Shown one piece after another: positions 1-12,510 of a DNA stretch of 64,000 nt. Location: assembly GCF_030867145.1 (NCBI RefSeq), contig NC_134414.1:132816465-132880464 (forward strand), given 5' to 3'. Each line of letters starts with the position of its first letter. Positions within the stretch are counted from its first letter, which is position 1. Source of the stretch: Opisthocomus hoazin (taxonomy: Eukaryota; Chordata; Aves; Opisthocomiformes; Opisthocomidae). The translations under genes were made by a program, and so were the position numbers. Below the pieces are notes generated by a model. The model searched no databases. It was not told the DNA's origin and saw only the letters and a list, made by a program, of their open reading frames with translations.

Positions 1-3000
1 TGCTTGTTGCAACTTCATGAGTCTCAGTGATACAGGACAGAATAAAAATGGAAAGAAACCTTTCCATAGCATCTGCTTGCTCCCAAAGAATGGTTTGTTT
101 CTCTTCTGTCTTGGAAGAAAGAAGAACTGGAGAATTTCTCTGTAGAAAGCATTCTTACAATTTCTCCCTTCTGGATAGATTTGAGGCTTCCCAGACATAA
201 AATGGAGCCTTTTCTACTTTGGACACTTATAATTCCAGTACTGAACCTGTGCAGTGCTCTTCCTCATCAATGGCTAGCTCTGGGCTGGCAGGCTAGAGTG
301 TGGGGCTAGCTAGAAGTACTTGCCACTGGTAATGGTGGTGATGCAGCCAGAGCCAAAGAGCAGAAAGGTTGGTGCATGCCTTTCTGCTTCAGTCATTGTC
401 TCTACTGGTTTTGGCCTGTTTTCTGAGAAAAATGTTTCTATGTGGATTACTTCTGTAAATAAAACCGAGGGATCCCAATGCCACAGACCACCAGGACAGC
501 TACTGACCCATGCTGGGCAGCCAAAAGTTAGACTTTGTTTTCCCAGTGCTTCAGCCTTCTGATGTTTCTGGTACACAGTCTTATCTTTCAGGGTAATATG
601 ACATACAAAGAAATAGACTTTTCAGGCAAGGTTCGAAAGCAAGCTCTCTCTACTACACAGCATGGGGCATAGAGACTAAAGTAGAAATACTTATTTGTCA
701 CTCTTCCTCAGTTTCTTTGCTGCTATTCAGCAGTATTTGGGATTTGGATTGACAGCGATGGTTATAGGTTTCTTCTTCTGGTCACTTCTGCTGGACTTTT
801 CCTCTGAACCCTACAAGCTCACTGTGTGTTACTGTCATGGCAAATCTAGCAATCCTAAATCCGCCTGATTTAAGAAATGCAACAAGTGTTCTTCTCTGTC
901 CAGCTATACAAAGGGCTGTGTCACTCTCGCTCCATTTCCCTCTTCTGAAATGGCAGGCCTAGCCTTTTGTTTTTGTTTTATTGCTACTTACAGGCTTAGA
1001 ATTGGTTTGAACTTGAATGTATACAGATATCTTCCTGTCTTAAAAATCTCTCTGTTTCAAAATTATATAATTGCTCTTGCAAAGACTCCTAGGGTCTGGG
1101 TCTACACTCACATTTCTGCACATAAACTCTTAGAGCAACACTGGAGTATACCAATGCTTTCATTCTCTGGAACTCACGCATGTTTCTTTGGGAAGAAAGA
1201 TTCAGTAAGTAGTGCAGTGCATATATGAATTGTACATTTGCAAAGTCTTGTCCTGTGATTAATTTTGGCCAGACCTTTATGAGACTCAGCACAGCATATC
1301 ACTATCAGAAAGGCAAACACTGCCATACGTTAACTGCCTGATCTAAGATATGGCACTGCTACAGGTTTTCAGATGAAAGATCATTCACTCTTTCTGGTAT
1401 GAATAAAACATTACTGAATTATTGATCTAAGCTAAATATAAAGGAAAAAAAAAATCAAATATCAGGCTGAGGCAGACATTTACCATAGATAATTCAAGCC
1501 CAAACTCATAATATTTGGCAATATTATAAACTATAGAAAACAGACTCTTATAATGGGAACTGTCGCACACTTTTAAGAGCTGGCTGTATCAGTCCCACCT
1601 ACAAGCACCCATCCATGCTTCTGCACAGTACTTGCATAAAGCCTGCTTGTGAAAAAACACAGTACACTTTGGTCAAAGTAAAAAGCTTATCCTCCTACTC
1701 ATGTTTCAGGGTGTTCCTGTCAAGATTAAAGCTTTTTTTTAAACCTCTCCTTTTATTTGTAACCAGAATTACAAATTCCACTGAGCAGGAGGTCCTGAAG
1801 TCACTCCTGACTGCCATTAGTCATTCTGCATGAAGGAAAAGGGTGTACGGATTAAGGTGCCACACTAACGCAAGCATAACCCAAGATAAATTTGTTCCGG
1901 ATTTCAGACTTCCTGTTTGCTGTTGAGCAGATAGTTACATGTAGTTTTCTAACTATAATCACATGCATATTAAAAGTGCTATTGTGTGAGTAAACTTACT
2001 GAAGATTGATAGGTGCTTACCTAGCAAGGTATTGCTAGCTTGAGATAGGTAGAACGGAGGTCACTGGGGAGCTCACATGCTGAGAAGATGTGGGTGTTTT
2101 TTTCATAATCCTCTGATGGACAGATATACTGAGTAAAAAATAAAGAACCTGTGGTCACAGATTTGCTGTCTTGCAAGTAAGCATGTGTGGCAGAGGAAGA
2201 CTTGAAACTTACTGATCTCGGTTTGTTTGGGTAATGGAAAGTTAGAACTAATGGCTGGTTTTCTCACAAAAAGCTCTACCTAATTCTTGCTCACTTTGTA
2301 CTATTAGTGTAAACATATTGCATTGAGAAGATAATAGAAAAAAAGGCAAAGAAAATCATATGTTAAAGGCACATTCTTAAAGGCTTGAAGATACAGCAGT
2401 CAGAAGTAAGGAAAGGCCCAAACATTGCACAGCATATATGCATTATTTTAGTCTCTAATTAGTCACAATATGACAGTGTACACAGACCCCAAGGAAAGGC
2501 AATCCAGAAAGCATAAATGAGGGGCTTCATTATTTTGCTCAGCTGTGGCTGGGTATTTGCTGAAATGGCCTGCAGCTGAGGCAAACTGGGTCTGTAGGAG
2601 AAAAGAAACTGCAGAGGAAACAGCTTTGTTACAAGTACTGGTGATAGCTTAACAGGGTTGTTTTTCACTTGTTTGACACAAACTGTGCTGGAACTCAGAG
2701 CACTCTCTTCTGCTGGTCTGAGTTCTGCTCTCTTTCTTCTTCCATGGGAGTTCAAGAATGGATTATCTGCAAATTGTGGAGAAGCTCTGGTTTGCCTGTG
2801 ATCCTGTGGTGGCCAGAGTTCAATGCTGAGCCTTGTTGTCCTTGAGAGAAGTGAAACCTGTGGCTAGGTATGTAGAAAGGAATTGTTAAGAAAGATGCTT
2901 GCTCTTTCTTTTCTCTTGTGCTTTGGCTGGATACCTGCAACTGCACAATAAGGTTACTGCTTCGATCTAAGCCTGATGGGCACTAGTGGGGGATGAGCAG

Positions 3001-3459
3001 TGCAACTTTTCTGTGGCACTCGTGAAATTTTGACCCATCCTAGCGGTGGCACCTGGCTGTAGCCTGTTGCATGGACTCCACTGAAGGAAATGTAAGTATG
3101 CTTGTTGGTGAGGTATGTAAAGTTCCACAGATTCAAATCAATTGAGTAACTTCCATTGTGATTGAGTTTCCACAGTAAAACAAACCTCTCACCAGCATGA
3201 TTATGAATCTGAGCTGGGTCAGTGTGGTTTGCTATGCCTAGACTTCTTGTGGCTTTCAATAATACAGACTGCTTATCACGAATCATTAACAGTAACCATA
3301 AAAGAGTTATTTGAAATTAAGTCCTTTCTCATGCCTATGACTTATTTGCATATCATCCCTGCTCTGTAGGATTGAAACGATATGGTGACTTGACTAACCA
3401 TGCACAAATATCCTTGCACAGAAAACCATGCTTGTAGTCAGTCTAAAGTTGTATTTGAG
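1..3459. other. No gene recognised
   Basis: AT-rich non-coding sequence. The open frames here are short (110 codons or fewer), lack splice or domain context and match no family I know. No CR1 3' end or LTR boundary was seen. Confidence 0.5.
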
Positions 3460-3556
3460 TAACCTGGTCTAGTGGAAGGTGTCCCTGCTCACTGCAGGGG
3501 GTTGGAACTAGATGATCTTTAAGGTCCTTTCCATCCCAAACCATTCTATGATTTAA
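3460..3556 (+). mobile_element. CR1: CR1 LINE, short 3' end
   Basis: Only the last ~100 bases of a CR1 element. It shows the usual order: 'cctggtctagtggaaggtgt', a G-rich stretch, 'ggttggaactagatgatctt' and a terminal 'attctatgattt'. It is severely 5'-truncated, as is normal for CR1. It belongs to the same 3'-end type as the copies at 36.3 kb and 40.4 kb. Confidence 0.85.
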
Positions 3557-5479
3557 TTTTCTCTTTCATTCTACAGTAAGGCTAAAACTAGTTCTAGTAT
3601 TAGTGTTTTCCTACAGTCCTCCTGGTGAGGGTTATTCCCACAGAATCTCTGAAGAGGACTGGTCTGGTCCCTTCTGTCATGAAGGAAAATATCTACTTCC
3701 CTACTCCAGGAGGATCTGTGGCAAAATCCATACTTTTCTTTCAGGAAAATGTTTCTATAAGACATGCTAACAAAGAATTGTAGTTCAAATACACTGAACT
3801 AGGGGAAATTCACTTGCTTTCTAGAATATGAGCCATTATTTCTTTTATTTCTGCAAAAAAGATTGAGGTAAAACCTGGGTTCATGTTTGAAGAAGAAACA
3901 ACAGCAAAGATCCAACTAAAATAAACTCCCAGATTCTAGAGTTACATGGCAATTTGTTGCCTCAAGTCTCAGAGGCTGTACTGTTCTTCAGAGCAGTATT
4001 GGGAATGACTGTAAACATAGAGCAGTAATTCACCCAGGACTGCATTCACCAGCGTAATGTCAAATGCTGCATTAATATGGTCTTATGCTGCTACGTCACG
4101 AGCAGATGTGCAGAATAATTAAGCATCTAGGCAAATGTGGGGGGACAACCACTCTTCGTCTCCTCTTTGCTCCGATTCAGATGTGGACTGAAAATGCTGT
4201 TTCTCATACATTCCCATGGGAATACATTTATTGATATGCCTCCAATATATTTATTTATATGCCTCCTATCAATATTTACTGATATTTTAAAAATCTGATT
4301 ATTTATACCTTAGTGCATGAGACTACACAGACTTGCTAATGTTCTTTCTGATGTGTTTGTTGTGTGTAAAACCAAAGTAACAGTTCTTAAATATACTAAC
4401 TGCTCTTTAATCTCTATCGCCTGTATCAAGCAAGTAATAACACCTACCTTTCAGGGTGGAATGAGAGTTTTAACTGAGCCAAAACAGCACTTGATTGATT
4501 GTGGGGATTTTCTGTGTGTTTTCTATTGTTGTTAGACTTCAGGGAAGACTTAAAGGTTTCTAGATGTTGAATCTGAATGTTTGATTCTAAAGCTTTTTTG
4601 GCTGAAGTAAATTGAGGCATTCAGAAATTCAACAACCATCATAAATATATTCCTAGATCTGCCTTTGGTACAGGATTCTTGTCTGGTCTCCTCTGCACTG
4701 CATTTTCATAACCCTGAATGGGTTTGAAGTGGGTGAATATCTGCTTTACCTGGTGGCCTGAGTTTTTGTGCAAGGATGGAGCATTGCAACAGATGCATAA
4801 GCATTGCTGTGGAAATCACAGTGCACACAGCTTCTTTTTAGCTAGTCTTCTCAAAACACAGGACCAATCCAGCTCCTATATAGGTGGGTTTTGCTGGTGG
4901 ATTCTTCCATTTTGTTGTTTGGAAATCATGGTGATAAGTAGTGTTTAAGTGCTTCAGGGAAGACAATGAGATAGTTCTACTGATCTTTGTGGTTAGCCGC
5001 TCCAAAGCGGGAAGGGGAATTATGGCAGAAGGCAGACCTTTAGTTGCTGTGAGAGGCAGTGGTGATTGGCATCCTCAGCTGATCAAAGGCAAAACACAGC
5101 TTGTTTGCAGCAAACCAGAGAAGTGCTATGGAAATGAGCCATAAAGGCCTTTCTTACATGTGTTCTTTTTCCTAAACGCTCTGTTCAGTGCTTTCGGGGA
5201 GCTGTTCTTATTCTGAAATCTATGCATGCTATTAAAAAAGAAATATATCAGGTGGAATTTCTTGTCCTCCCTTGCCAGTTAAGCATAATACTTAGATTCA
5301 GGCTTTTCTGTGTGCACAGCGTAAGGTGCTCACATCAGTAGTATCCAGAGCTCTTATGCTGTGTCAAACTTGACAAGACAAGGAAAATTGTATGTTTTCT
5401 TGATCTGCTGTTGCTGGCTTTTCTGCCTCCTTTTTATAACTCAAGCCTGGATGGGCTCACTAACCTTGTCCCACTGAGC
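3557..5479. other. No gene recognised
   Basis: Non-coding sequence between two CR1 copies. Nothing coding, structured or repeated stands out. Confidence 0.45.
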
Positions 5480-6250
5480 CTTATCTTCTCCAGGCTGAAC
5501 AGTCCCAGCTCTCTCAGGCTCTCATCATATGAAAGATGCTCTGATCCCTAAACCATCTTGGTAGCCTTCTACTAGACTCCCTCCAGTAAGCCCATATCTT
5601 TCTTATACTGGGGAGCCCAACACTGGACACAGCACTGCAGACATGGCATCACCAGGGCTGAGTAAAGAGGAAGGATCACCTCCCTCGAAATTTTGCCAAT
5701 GTTCTTCCTAATGCAGCCCAGGATGCTCTTGGCCTTCTTTGTCCTATGGGTGCATTCCTGGCTCGTGGTCAGCTTGGTGTCCAGCAGGATCCCAAGGTCC
5801 TCTGTATTGCTGGTTTCCAGCTGGTGTGCTCCGAGCCTGTACTGGTGCCTGGGGTTATTCCTACCCAGATACAGGACTTTGCATTTTCCCGTGTTGAACT
5901 TCATGATTTTCCCCTCATCCTAATTCTCCAGCCTGCCCAGTTCCACCTGAATGGCAACATAATCCTCTAGTGTACCAGCCACTCCTCCCAGTTTTGCATT
6001 GTCTGTACATTTGAGGGTGCACCCTGTCCCAGTGTGCAGGCCATTAACGAAGAGGTAACAACCACTGGGGCACATAGCTAGAGACTTGCCTCTAACTGGC
6101 CTTTGTGCCACTGGTTATTTGCCCCTGGGACCACCCATTCAGGCAGTTTTAAACCAATGTCACTCCGCACTTATCTAGCCCATACTTTTTCAGCTTGCCT
6201 ATAAGAATGTTGTAGGAGACCATGACAAAAGTGTTGAAGTGAGGTACACA
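5480..6250 (-). mobile_element. CR1: CR1 LINE, reverse-strand fragment
   Basis: Reverse-strand CR1 covering the C-terminal part of the reverse transcriptase ORF. A 110-codon minus frame (5572-5904) reads KFNTGKCKVLYLGRNNPRHQ and later SILGCIRKN, matching the post-catalytic CR1 region. It is more diverged than the next copy and its 3' tail near 5480 is missing or unrecognisable. The outer limits are approximate. It lies head to head with the CR1 starting near 6450. Confidence 0.8.
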
Positions 6251-6449
6251 GCACCTGCTGCTCTCCCTGCTGCACAGAGCAGGTCTAGTCACTGCCTTGG
6301 TTACACGGTCACTGCTGAAGCCTATGATATCACTAGAGGATGTGCAGCAGTGACAGCATAAAACACTAAAAAAGGCTCATGGAAATAATCTCCGTTGAAC
6401 TTCGAGTGCACAAGTGTCCTCACTTAACATGTACTCCTTGTCTTCCCCA

Positions 6450-7524
6450 GAAAAGGCTTTCATTCTCTGAGGTGTATTGAGAACTGGCTGAATGGCAGAA
6501 CTCAGAGGGTTGTCGTCAGTGCCGCTCACTCTAGTTGGAGGCCGGGAACTAGTGGTGTTCCCCAGGGGTCAGTACTGGGCCCGGTCTTATTCAACTTATT
6601 CATCAACAACCTGGATGAAGGGACAGAGTGTACCCTCAGCAAATTTGCTGATGACACCAAACTGGGAGGAGTGGTGGATACACCAGAAGACTGCGCTGCC
6701 GTTCAGTGAGACCTGGACAGGCTGGAGAGCTGGGTGCAGAGAAACCCGATGAAGTTCAACAAGGGTAAGTGCAGGGTCCTGCACCTGGGGAGGAACAACC
6801 TCATGCACCAGTACAGGCTTGGGGCGGACCTGCTGGAGAGCAGCTCTGCGGAGAGGGACCTGGGTGTGCTGGTGGACGACAGGTTGACCATGAGCCAGCA
6901 GTGTGCCCTTGTTGCCAAGAAGGCCAATGGCATCCTGGGGTGCATCAAGAAGAGTGTGGCCAGCAGGTCGAGGGAGGTTCTCCTTCCCCTCTACACTGCC
7001 CTAGTGAGGCCCCATCTGGAGTACTGCATCCAGTTCTGGGCTCCCCAGTTCAAGAAAGATGAAGAGCTACTGGAGAGAGTCCAGCGGAGGGCTACAAAGA
7101 TGATAGTGGACTGGAGCATCTGTCCTATGAGGAAAGGCTGAGGGAGCTGGGCTTGTTTAGCCTGGAGAAGAGAATGATGAGAGGAGACCTTATAAATGCT
7201 TATAAATATCTTAAGGGTGGGTGTCAAGAGGATGGGGCCAGACTCTTTTCAGTGGTGCCCAGCGACAGCACAAGGGACAATGGGCACAAACTCACGCAGA
7301 GGAAGTTCCATCTGAACATGAGGAAGAACTTCTTCCCTCTGAGGGTGACAGAGCCCTGGAGCAGGTTGCCCAGGGAGGTTGTGGAGTCTCCTTCTCTGGA
7401 GATATTCAAGACCCACCTGGATGAGGTCCTGTGCAATGTGTTCAACATGACCTGGCTTCAGCAGGGGGGTTGGACTAGATAATCACCAGAGGTCCTTTCC
7501 GGCCCCTACCATTCTGTGATTCTG
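6450..7524 (+). mobile_element. CR1: CR1 LINE, about 1.1 kb with 3' end
   Basis: Plus-strand CR1 carrying the end of the reverse transcriptase, beginning upstream of the catalytic (F/Y)ADD block (bases around 6640-6660 encode [10 protein letters not shown]). It runs through the conserved [15 protein letters not shown] and [10 protein letters not shown] blocks to the 3' UTR and a terminal 'attctgtgattctg' at 7511-7524. The ORF is interrupted: the frame from 6734 stops at about 7141 and resumes in another frame from 7153. It shares one 3' subfamily type with the copies at 8159, 43361 and 58888. Confidence 0.92.
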
Positions 7525-8158
7525 GATGATGTCCAACTCTGGTATGCCTTGATGAAGGCATGTGTCTTGATGGCTGTGTCTCGGCCTGTATCTCAATGGA
7601 CAGAGGCCCCAGACAGCCACTTGGATCTGCAGTCTGCTCCAAAACAACCTCCTGTCCTCAGTCTTACATGTCAATAAGAAGCACAGTTTGATGCACATTC
7701 CTCTGAGTAGGTTCAGTTGTGAGCTTTTCATTAAAAGATTTTTCCCTAAAATATTTTGATTTAAAATCTTTTCTGAGGAAAATAGTTTGACAAGTGCTAA
7801 AACACCAAAAAGCCCCAAAACCACAACTGGTATGTGTTGATGTGTAGTTGGAAGCCTCTAGTTTGGGGCTTGTCATTTTCCTAACAAAAGTTGAACATTT
7901 TCCCAAGCTGCTCCCTGCCACCTCCCTCCCCCATGCCTCCCCCCACCCCCAAAACAAACCCTCGCAATAGTCACTTTTTTCCCTCTCTGTCCAGCAGTGG
8001 ACCAGGAAAGGTCATTCTGATGCTTTGTTTGCTGTGTGGCCTTATGTTCAGGAAATCTGGGCAGCAACCACCTGCCTGGTCCTATTTTTCTCGAAGACTT
8101 CAGTTCTTGGGAAAACACAGGCTCATGCAATTACGTTGTAGCTACTGCAGTGACTTTT
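7525..8158. other. Spacer between CR1 copies
   Basis: About 630 bases with no gene or element recognised. It contains a C-rich stretch near 7920-7955. Confidence 0.4.
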
Positions 8159-8435
8159 CACAGAATCACAGAATGGTCGGGGTTGGAAGGGACCTCTGTG
8201 GGTCATCTAGTCCAACCCTCCTGCCGAAGCAGGGTCACCTACAGCAGGCTGCAGAGGACCTTGTCCAGGCAGGTCTTGAATATCTCCAGAGAAGGAGACT
8301 CTACCACCTCCCTGAGCAGCCTGTTCCAGTGCTCCGTCACCCTCAGAGGGAAGAAGTTCTTCCTCATGTTCAGACGGAACTTCCTGTGCCTCAGTTTGTA
8401 CTTCTTCCTTTCTTTTTCCATCCAGCTGCTGATTA
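8159..8435 (-). mobile_element. CR1: CR1 LINE, reverse-strand 3' end
   Basis: Begins on the plus strand with 'cagaatcacagaatggtcgg', the reverse complement of the CR1 tail, and continues through the 3' end of the ORF (minus frame with [20 protein letters not shown]). It is truncated at about 8435. It is very similar to, and inverted relative to, the copy ending at 7524. Confidence 0.9.
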
Positions 8436-10608
8436 GCACCCTGTTCCTGATGCAAGCATACTACCCAAAAACAAAGCTAAGAAGCAATTGGCATTGCCCT
8501 GACCTTCAGCTTCAACAGCTGCTTGCTCCTAAGTGGTAGTCTGCCTTGGCTGTTGCTCCATTAGCAGGTGGCACAAAGGCTCATGCAATCCTTCCAGCAC
8601 AACTCTTGCCAACACCACTTGTTTTTACTGCTCAAGTGGCTGTCTTGCTCAGCTGAGGTGGAGGACCTTGTTGCTGTGCCAGCAGTCAGTATTGCTATTT
8701 GCTGTGCCAGCTCACCCTGACCTGCCTCTTCCTGAAAGATTAGCTGCTTGGAGCTGCAGATCCCTCTCCACAGCACCAAGCTTCCTGTGCTGTCAGTCTG
8801 GGAAAGCATGCGGAAATAGATATAGTGACTATGCCTTCTATTTTTCACTTCTCACATCTGGGTGAAGATAAATTTTACATTAGATTTTAGGGAACTGGAG
8901 GAAACGTTCTGCCTCCAGTACTGACAGGGTGTTGGCACTGTCCAGGCATGACCCCAGTTTTTCCCACAAAAACTAATAAGCTGTGACCTTTTCTTTAAAG
9001 GCCAATGCTTGAACATGTCCCTGGACAGAAAAGTAACCAGGGCTCTAAACCTGCTTTTGCAGAAAGTTGCTGTGTCAGCATGGGGGGAAACTGGGAATAG
9101 CAGGGTTAACAAGAAATGTCTATTGTTTATCTTTAGATATAAGGAGAGCCCTTAAAATTAGGTATCTCTGTCTTCCCTTGCAGTCTCCTCCGTGATTTCT
9201 CTCCCACCATAAAGAGATATTGCCTCTAACTGGAACACAACTCCACTCTCGCACCAGACCATCAGCGCTTAAGAGTAGGTTAAGCAGGCACTGCTGTTTA
9301 AGCAGATGTACTCACCTGCCCCAGCCCTGGCCATTCCTTTCCATCCCTGTGGTCCCCCTTGCCTTATGGCAGTCTTGTGGTAAATCAGAACACAAAGTCG
9401 ACTCATTCTTGCCTGCTAGTTCCCTATCTCTATTCAGTGAGCAGCCACATAAACTTGTGCCAATGTCAGTGACAGGGACGCTGCAGAAGTGGGAGTAAGC
9501 TTCTAGCACAGGGGTGGGTAAGGAGGACTTTTGAGGCCAGTTTCTTCTGGCACAAAATGCCCAAGGAGCAACAGCGTTTTGTTATGTACGAATCCTGCTG
9601 ATACAAGAAACTATAGATCAAGGAGGAGGCAGGGATTTCTCTTGCTTTCTTCTCTAGCTCTGGCTGCTGTAGTACCTTTTTCCTTTTGAACCACCCCCTT
9701 GCCTTAAAGTGAGGATTTTTGCGAGCCACCCTGAAAATGCCTGGCAGGACAGGCCTATTTTTGACAGTGCTCTGCCAGTTTGGGCACTTTAGCACACGTG
9801 TTTCTTCTTCATGGATATCGGGGGATAGAGAACCAAAAGATGCAAACTCTTTGTAAGGGTTTCTGAAGTAATCCAGTGTTGTTCTACCCAGAACAGGTAG
9901 ATTTAGGGAAACAAATATGTGCCCCTTTCTGCATCTTTGTCCATGTGCTTATACACATGAAATGAGAAGTCATTGCGAGAAATACATTTTCCTGTTCACT
10001 TTCTCTTGCTGTTTCCACTGGTATGAAACATCGCATGTAGAAGAAAAGCAGGATGGTCTACAGGTTTGTGTGATAGTTTGTCAGTGGGATGACACGGGTT
10101 TTGTATGCTTGTACCAAGCTTCAGAAATACTCTTGTGAAGTGAGAGCAGCTTTTGGTCTCTGAGTGTTCCCATTCACCTTACCCAAACAGCAGTAGTAAG
10201 GATACAAAGAGACTTGTACTAGGGACTTGTAACACTGATATAGTGGTAATGTGGAAGAGACACAGCTGGTGGTGATGCTGGAGTGGTCTCTCTGAGATCA
10301 TTCTGCAAGCAAACAGGTTGTGAAAAGAATTTTACATAATCTTTTGTGGCAGGCTCACCAAGACTCAAAAAAATGAGCCTGTGGTCTCTGTTGTGCATGC
10401 ATGCTGGGGAAGGACTGTAACTTCTAAAAGTCAGCTCTTATTTAGGGTTGAGGGGGGAAGAAAAGTTTGTGCAGTCTCTAAATTTGTTAGAATATTTTCA
10501 CCTTACTAGGTTGGTAGTTGCTTTTTTTCTTTGAGAAAGAAATCTGCTGTTTAAAACTGGTATATTTAAAAAGAAAATCCCATAGAAAGGCAAGCAATCT
10601 TTTCCTGC
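8436..10608. other. No gene recognised
   Basis: About 2.2 kb of unique-looking sequence. Scattered short open frames have no recognisable domain or splice context. Confidence 0.4.
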
Positions 10609-12510
10609 TGTAATGGATTAACCCTGGACAGTGACTAAGCACCCCCAGCCACTTGTTCGCTTCCCCCCAGTGGGCTGGGGGAGAGGATCGAAAGGGTAAA
10701 AGTGAGAAAACTCATGCATTGATATAAAGACAGTTTAATAGGTAAAGCAAAAGCTGTGCACATAACCAAGGCAAAATAAGGAATTAATTTGCTATTTAAT
10801 ATGGCAGGCAGATGTTCAGCCATCTCCAGGAAAGCAGAGATCCATCATGTGTAACAGTTACTCGGGAAGACAAACACCATCACTCCGAACATCCTCTCCT
10901 TCCTTCTTCCCCCAACTTTTATTGCTGAGTATGACATCACATGGTGCGGGATATCCCTTCAGTCAGATGGAGTCAGCTGTCCTGGCTGTGTCCCCTTCCA
11001 ACTTCTTATGCACCCCCTGACTCCTCACTGGTGGGGTGGGAAGAAGAAAAGGCCTTGACACTGTGTGAGCACTGCTCAGCAATAACGAAAACATCGCTGT
11101 GTTACTAACAGTGTTTCCAGCAGAAATCCAAAGCGTAGCCCCATACCAGCTACTATGAAGAAAATGAACTCTAAATTAGCCCAAACCAGCACATTCTCCA
11201 CCCCTTATTCCCTGCCATTTACATCATGCTTGGGTCACACTCTATCCAACACATCCTTGCTAACCACCCTTCGATATGTATATTCACAGATATCGTTCCC
11301 TTAGTTTGTTGACTACCCCCTTGTAAAATGTCCATAAAATGTTCACTGAGTTCGTTTAGTCTGTGACTTTGGGGTCCACCTGTTATGGTAGTCACTTAGG
11401 ACTGGAGAGGTGGTGTGTAGCTTGGAGTTACTGGGCATCAAAGCCAGCTCAGGTTGGGTCACCTCTGCACTTGATCTGTTTCTCATAAGGCTCATGCTCT
11501 ATTGGTTCAGGTGGTTCCTGCTATAGTACTTCCTATAACGTGCAATTCAAATCATCGGTTAAAACAACTTGAAGGTATTTCTGTCACAATCTCCACCCTG
11601 GGCCTCTCTGGACTAGACCATAGGGTTTAACATTGTGATGAACTCCTCCCCTTGCCCCTGCTACAGCTTTGGCTTCTCTGCAGACTGCACTCCCTTAGGG
11701 GTGTACCTGCTCCAAGTGGAGCCTTATTTATGAGCCACAGTCCTTTCAGGGGTATACCTGCTGCGGCACAGACTTATCCACAGCTACAGTTGCTTTGAGG
11801 TGCACCTGCTCCAGCGCAGCCTTATCCATGGGCCACAGTCTCTTCAGAGATGTACCTGCTACAGTGTGGCCTTTCCTACAGCCACAGCCCCTTCAGGGGT
11901 GTACCCGCAGTGTCATGGACTTATCCATGACCACAGACGCTTTGAGGTGTTCCAGCATGGCCTTGTGCACAGCCACTGACACTTCAAGATGTACCTGCTG
12001 CAGCATGGACTCATCCACAGCCATACATTCTCTGAGGTGTACCTTCTCCAGCACGGACTTATCCTTGGGCCACAATCCCTTCAGAGGTGTACCTGCTGTG
12101 GCATGGACTTATGCACGGTCACAGGTGCTTCGGGGTGTCCTGCTCCTATGTTGATTCATCCACAGGTCACAGACCCTTCAACTCCAGTTCACGCCAGAGT
12201 TCCAGTCCGTCCAGTATAGAAGCACAGAAACAGCAGCGATGCCGTGGCCATCTGCCAGCCCAGGCGCGCGGCCATTGCTGTGATCAACATATTCCTATGA
12301 TATGATGATTAAGATGATAAGCAGTACAGCAAGCAGCAAAAGCAACCACTAATGAGCACTGGACTCTGATATACAGTAAAGCAAGCAAGCCCCATGGCAA
12401 ACACAGAAGGCTGCCCATTAACACCTAAACAGCTATAACAGCCATAAACTCAATCTAGCGCATTCCAATCAAATCTGCCATTATCATGTGGTGAACATGC
12501 TAGTAAGAAG
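10609..12510 (-). mobile_element. Endogenous retrovirus LTR fossil with adjoining internal part
   Basis: The reverse complement of 10609-10760 carries the characteristic 3' end of a common avian ERV LTR: a CTTTACCTATTAAACTGTCT-like stretch, then 'ttttctcacttttaccctt', then a C-rich block and a terminal TGG-TTAATCC-TTACA-like end. The element therefore lies on the minus strand. A ~48-bp tandem repeat (11690-12175) falls inside it. The far boundary near 12.5 kb is a guess from loss of character. It is old and non-coding, a broken fossil. Family: avian ERV, probably ERVL/ERVK-like, not firmly assigned. Confidence 0.55.
11690..12175. repeat. Minisatellite, ~48-bp unit, about 10 copies
   Basis: Each diverged unit reads roughly cttatccacrgccacag, then a variable cttcaggggtgta part, then cctgctrcagcatgga. 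Units start near 11726, 11774, 11821, 11870, 11920, 11961, 12009, 12057 and 12107. Copies differ by substitutions and small length changes (about 41-50 bp), so it is not a recent homogeneous array. It lies in the LTR element described above. Confidence 0.8.

Noticed and set aside
7891-8539. 181- and 167-codon plus frames
   Set aside because: They run antisense through a reverse-strand CR1; the apparent length comes from that element.
11795-12305. Cys/Ser-rich repeated open frames over the minisatellite
   Set aside because: Periodic peptide arises from the tandem DNA repeat inside an LTR element; no sign of a gene.
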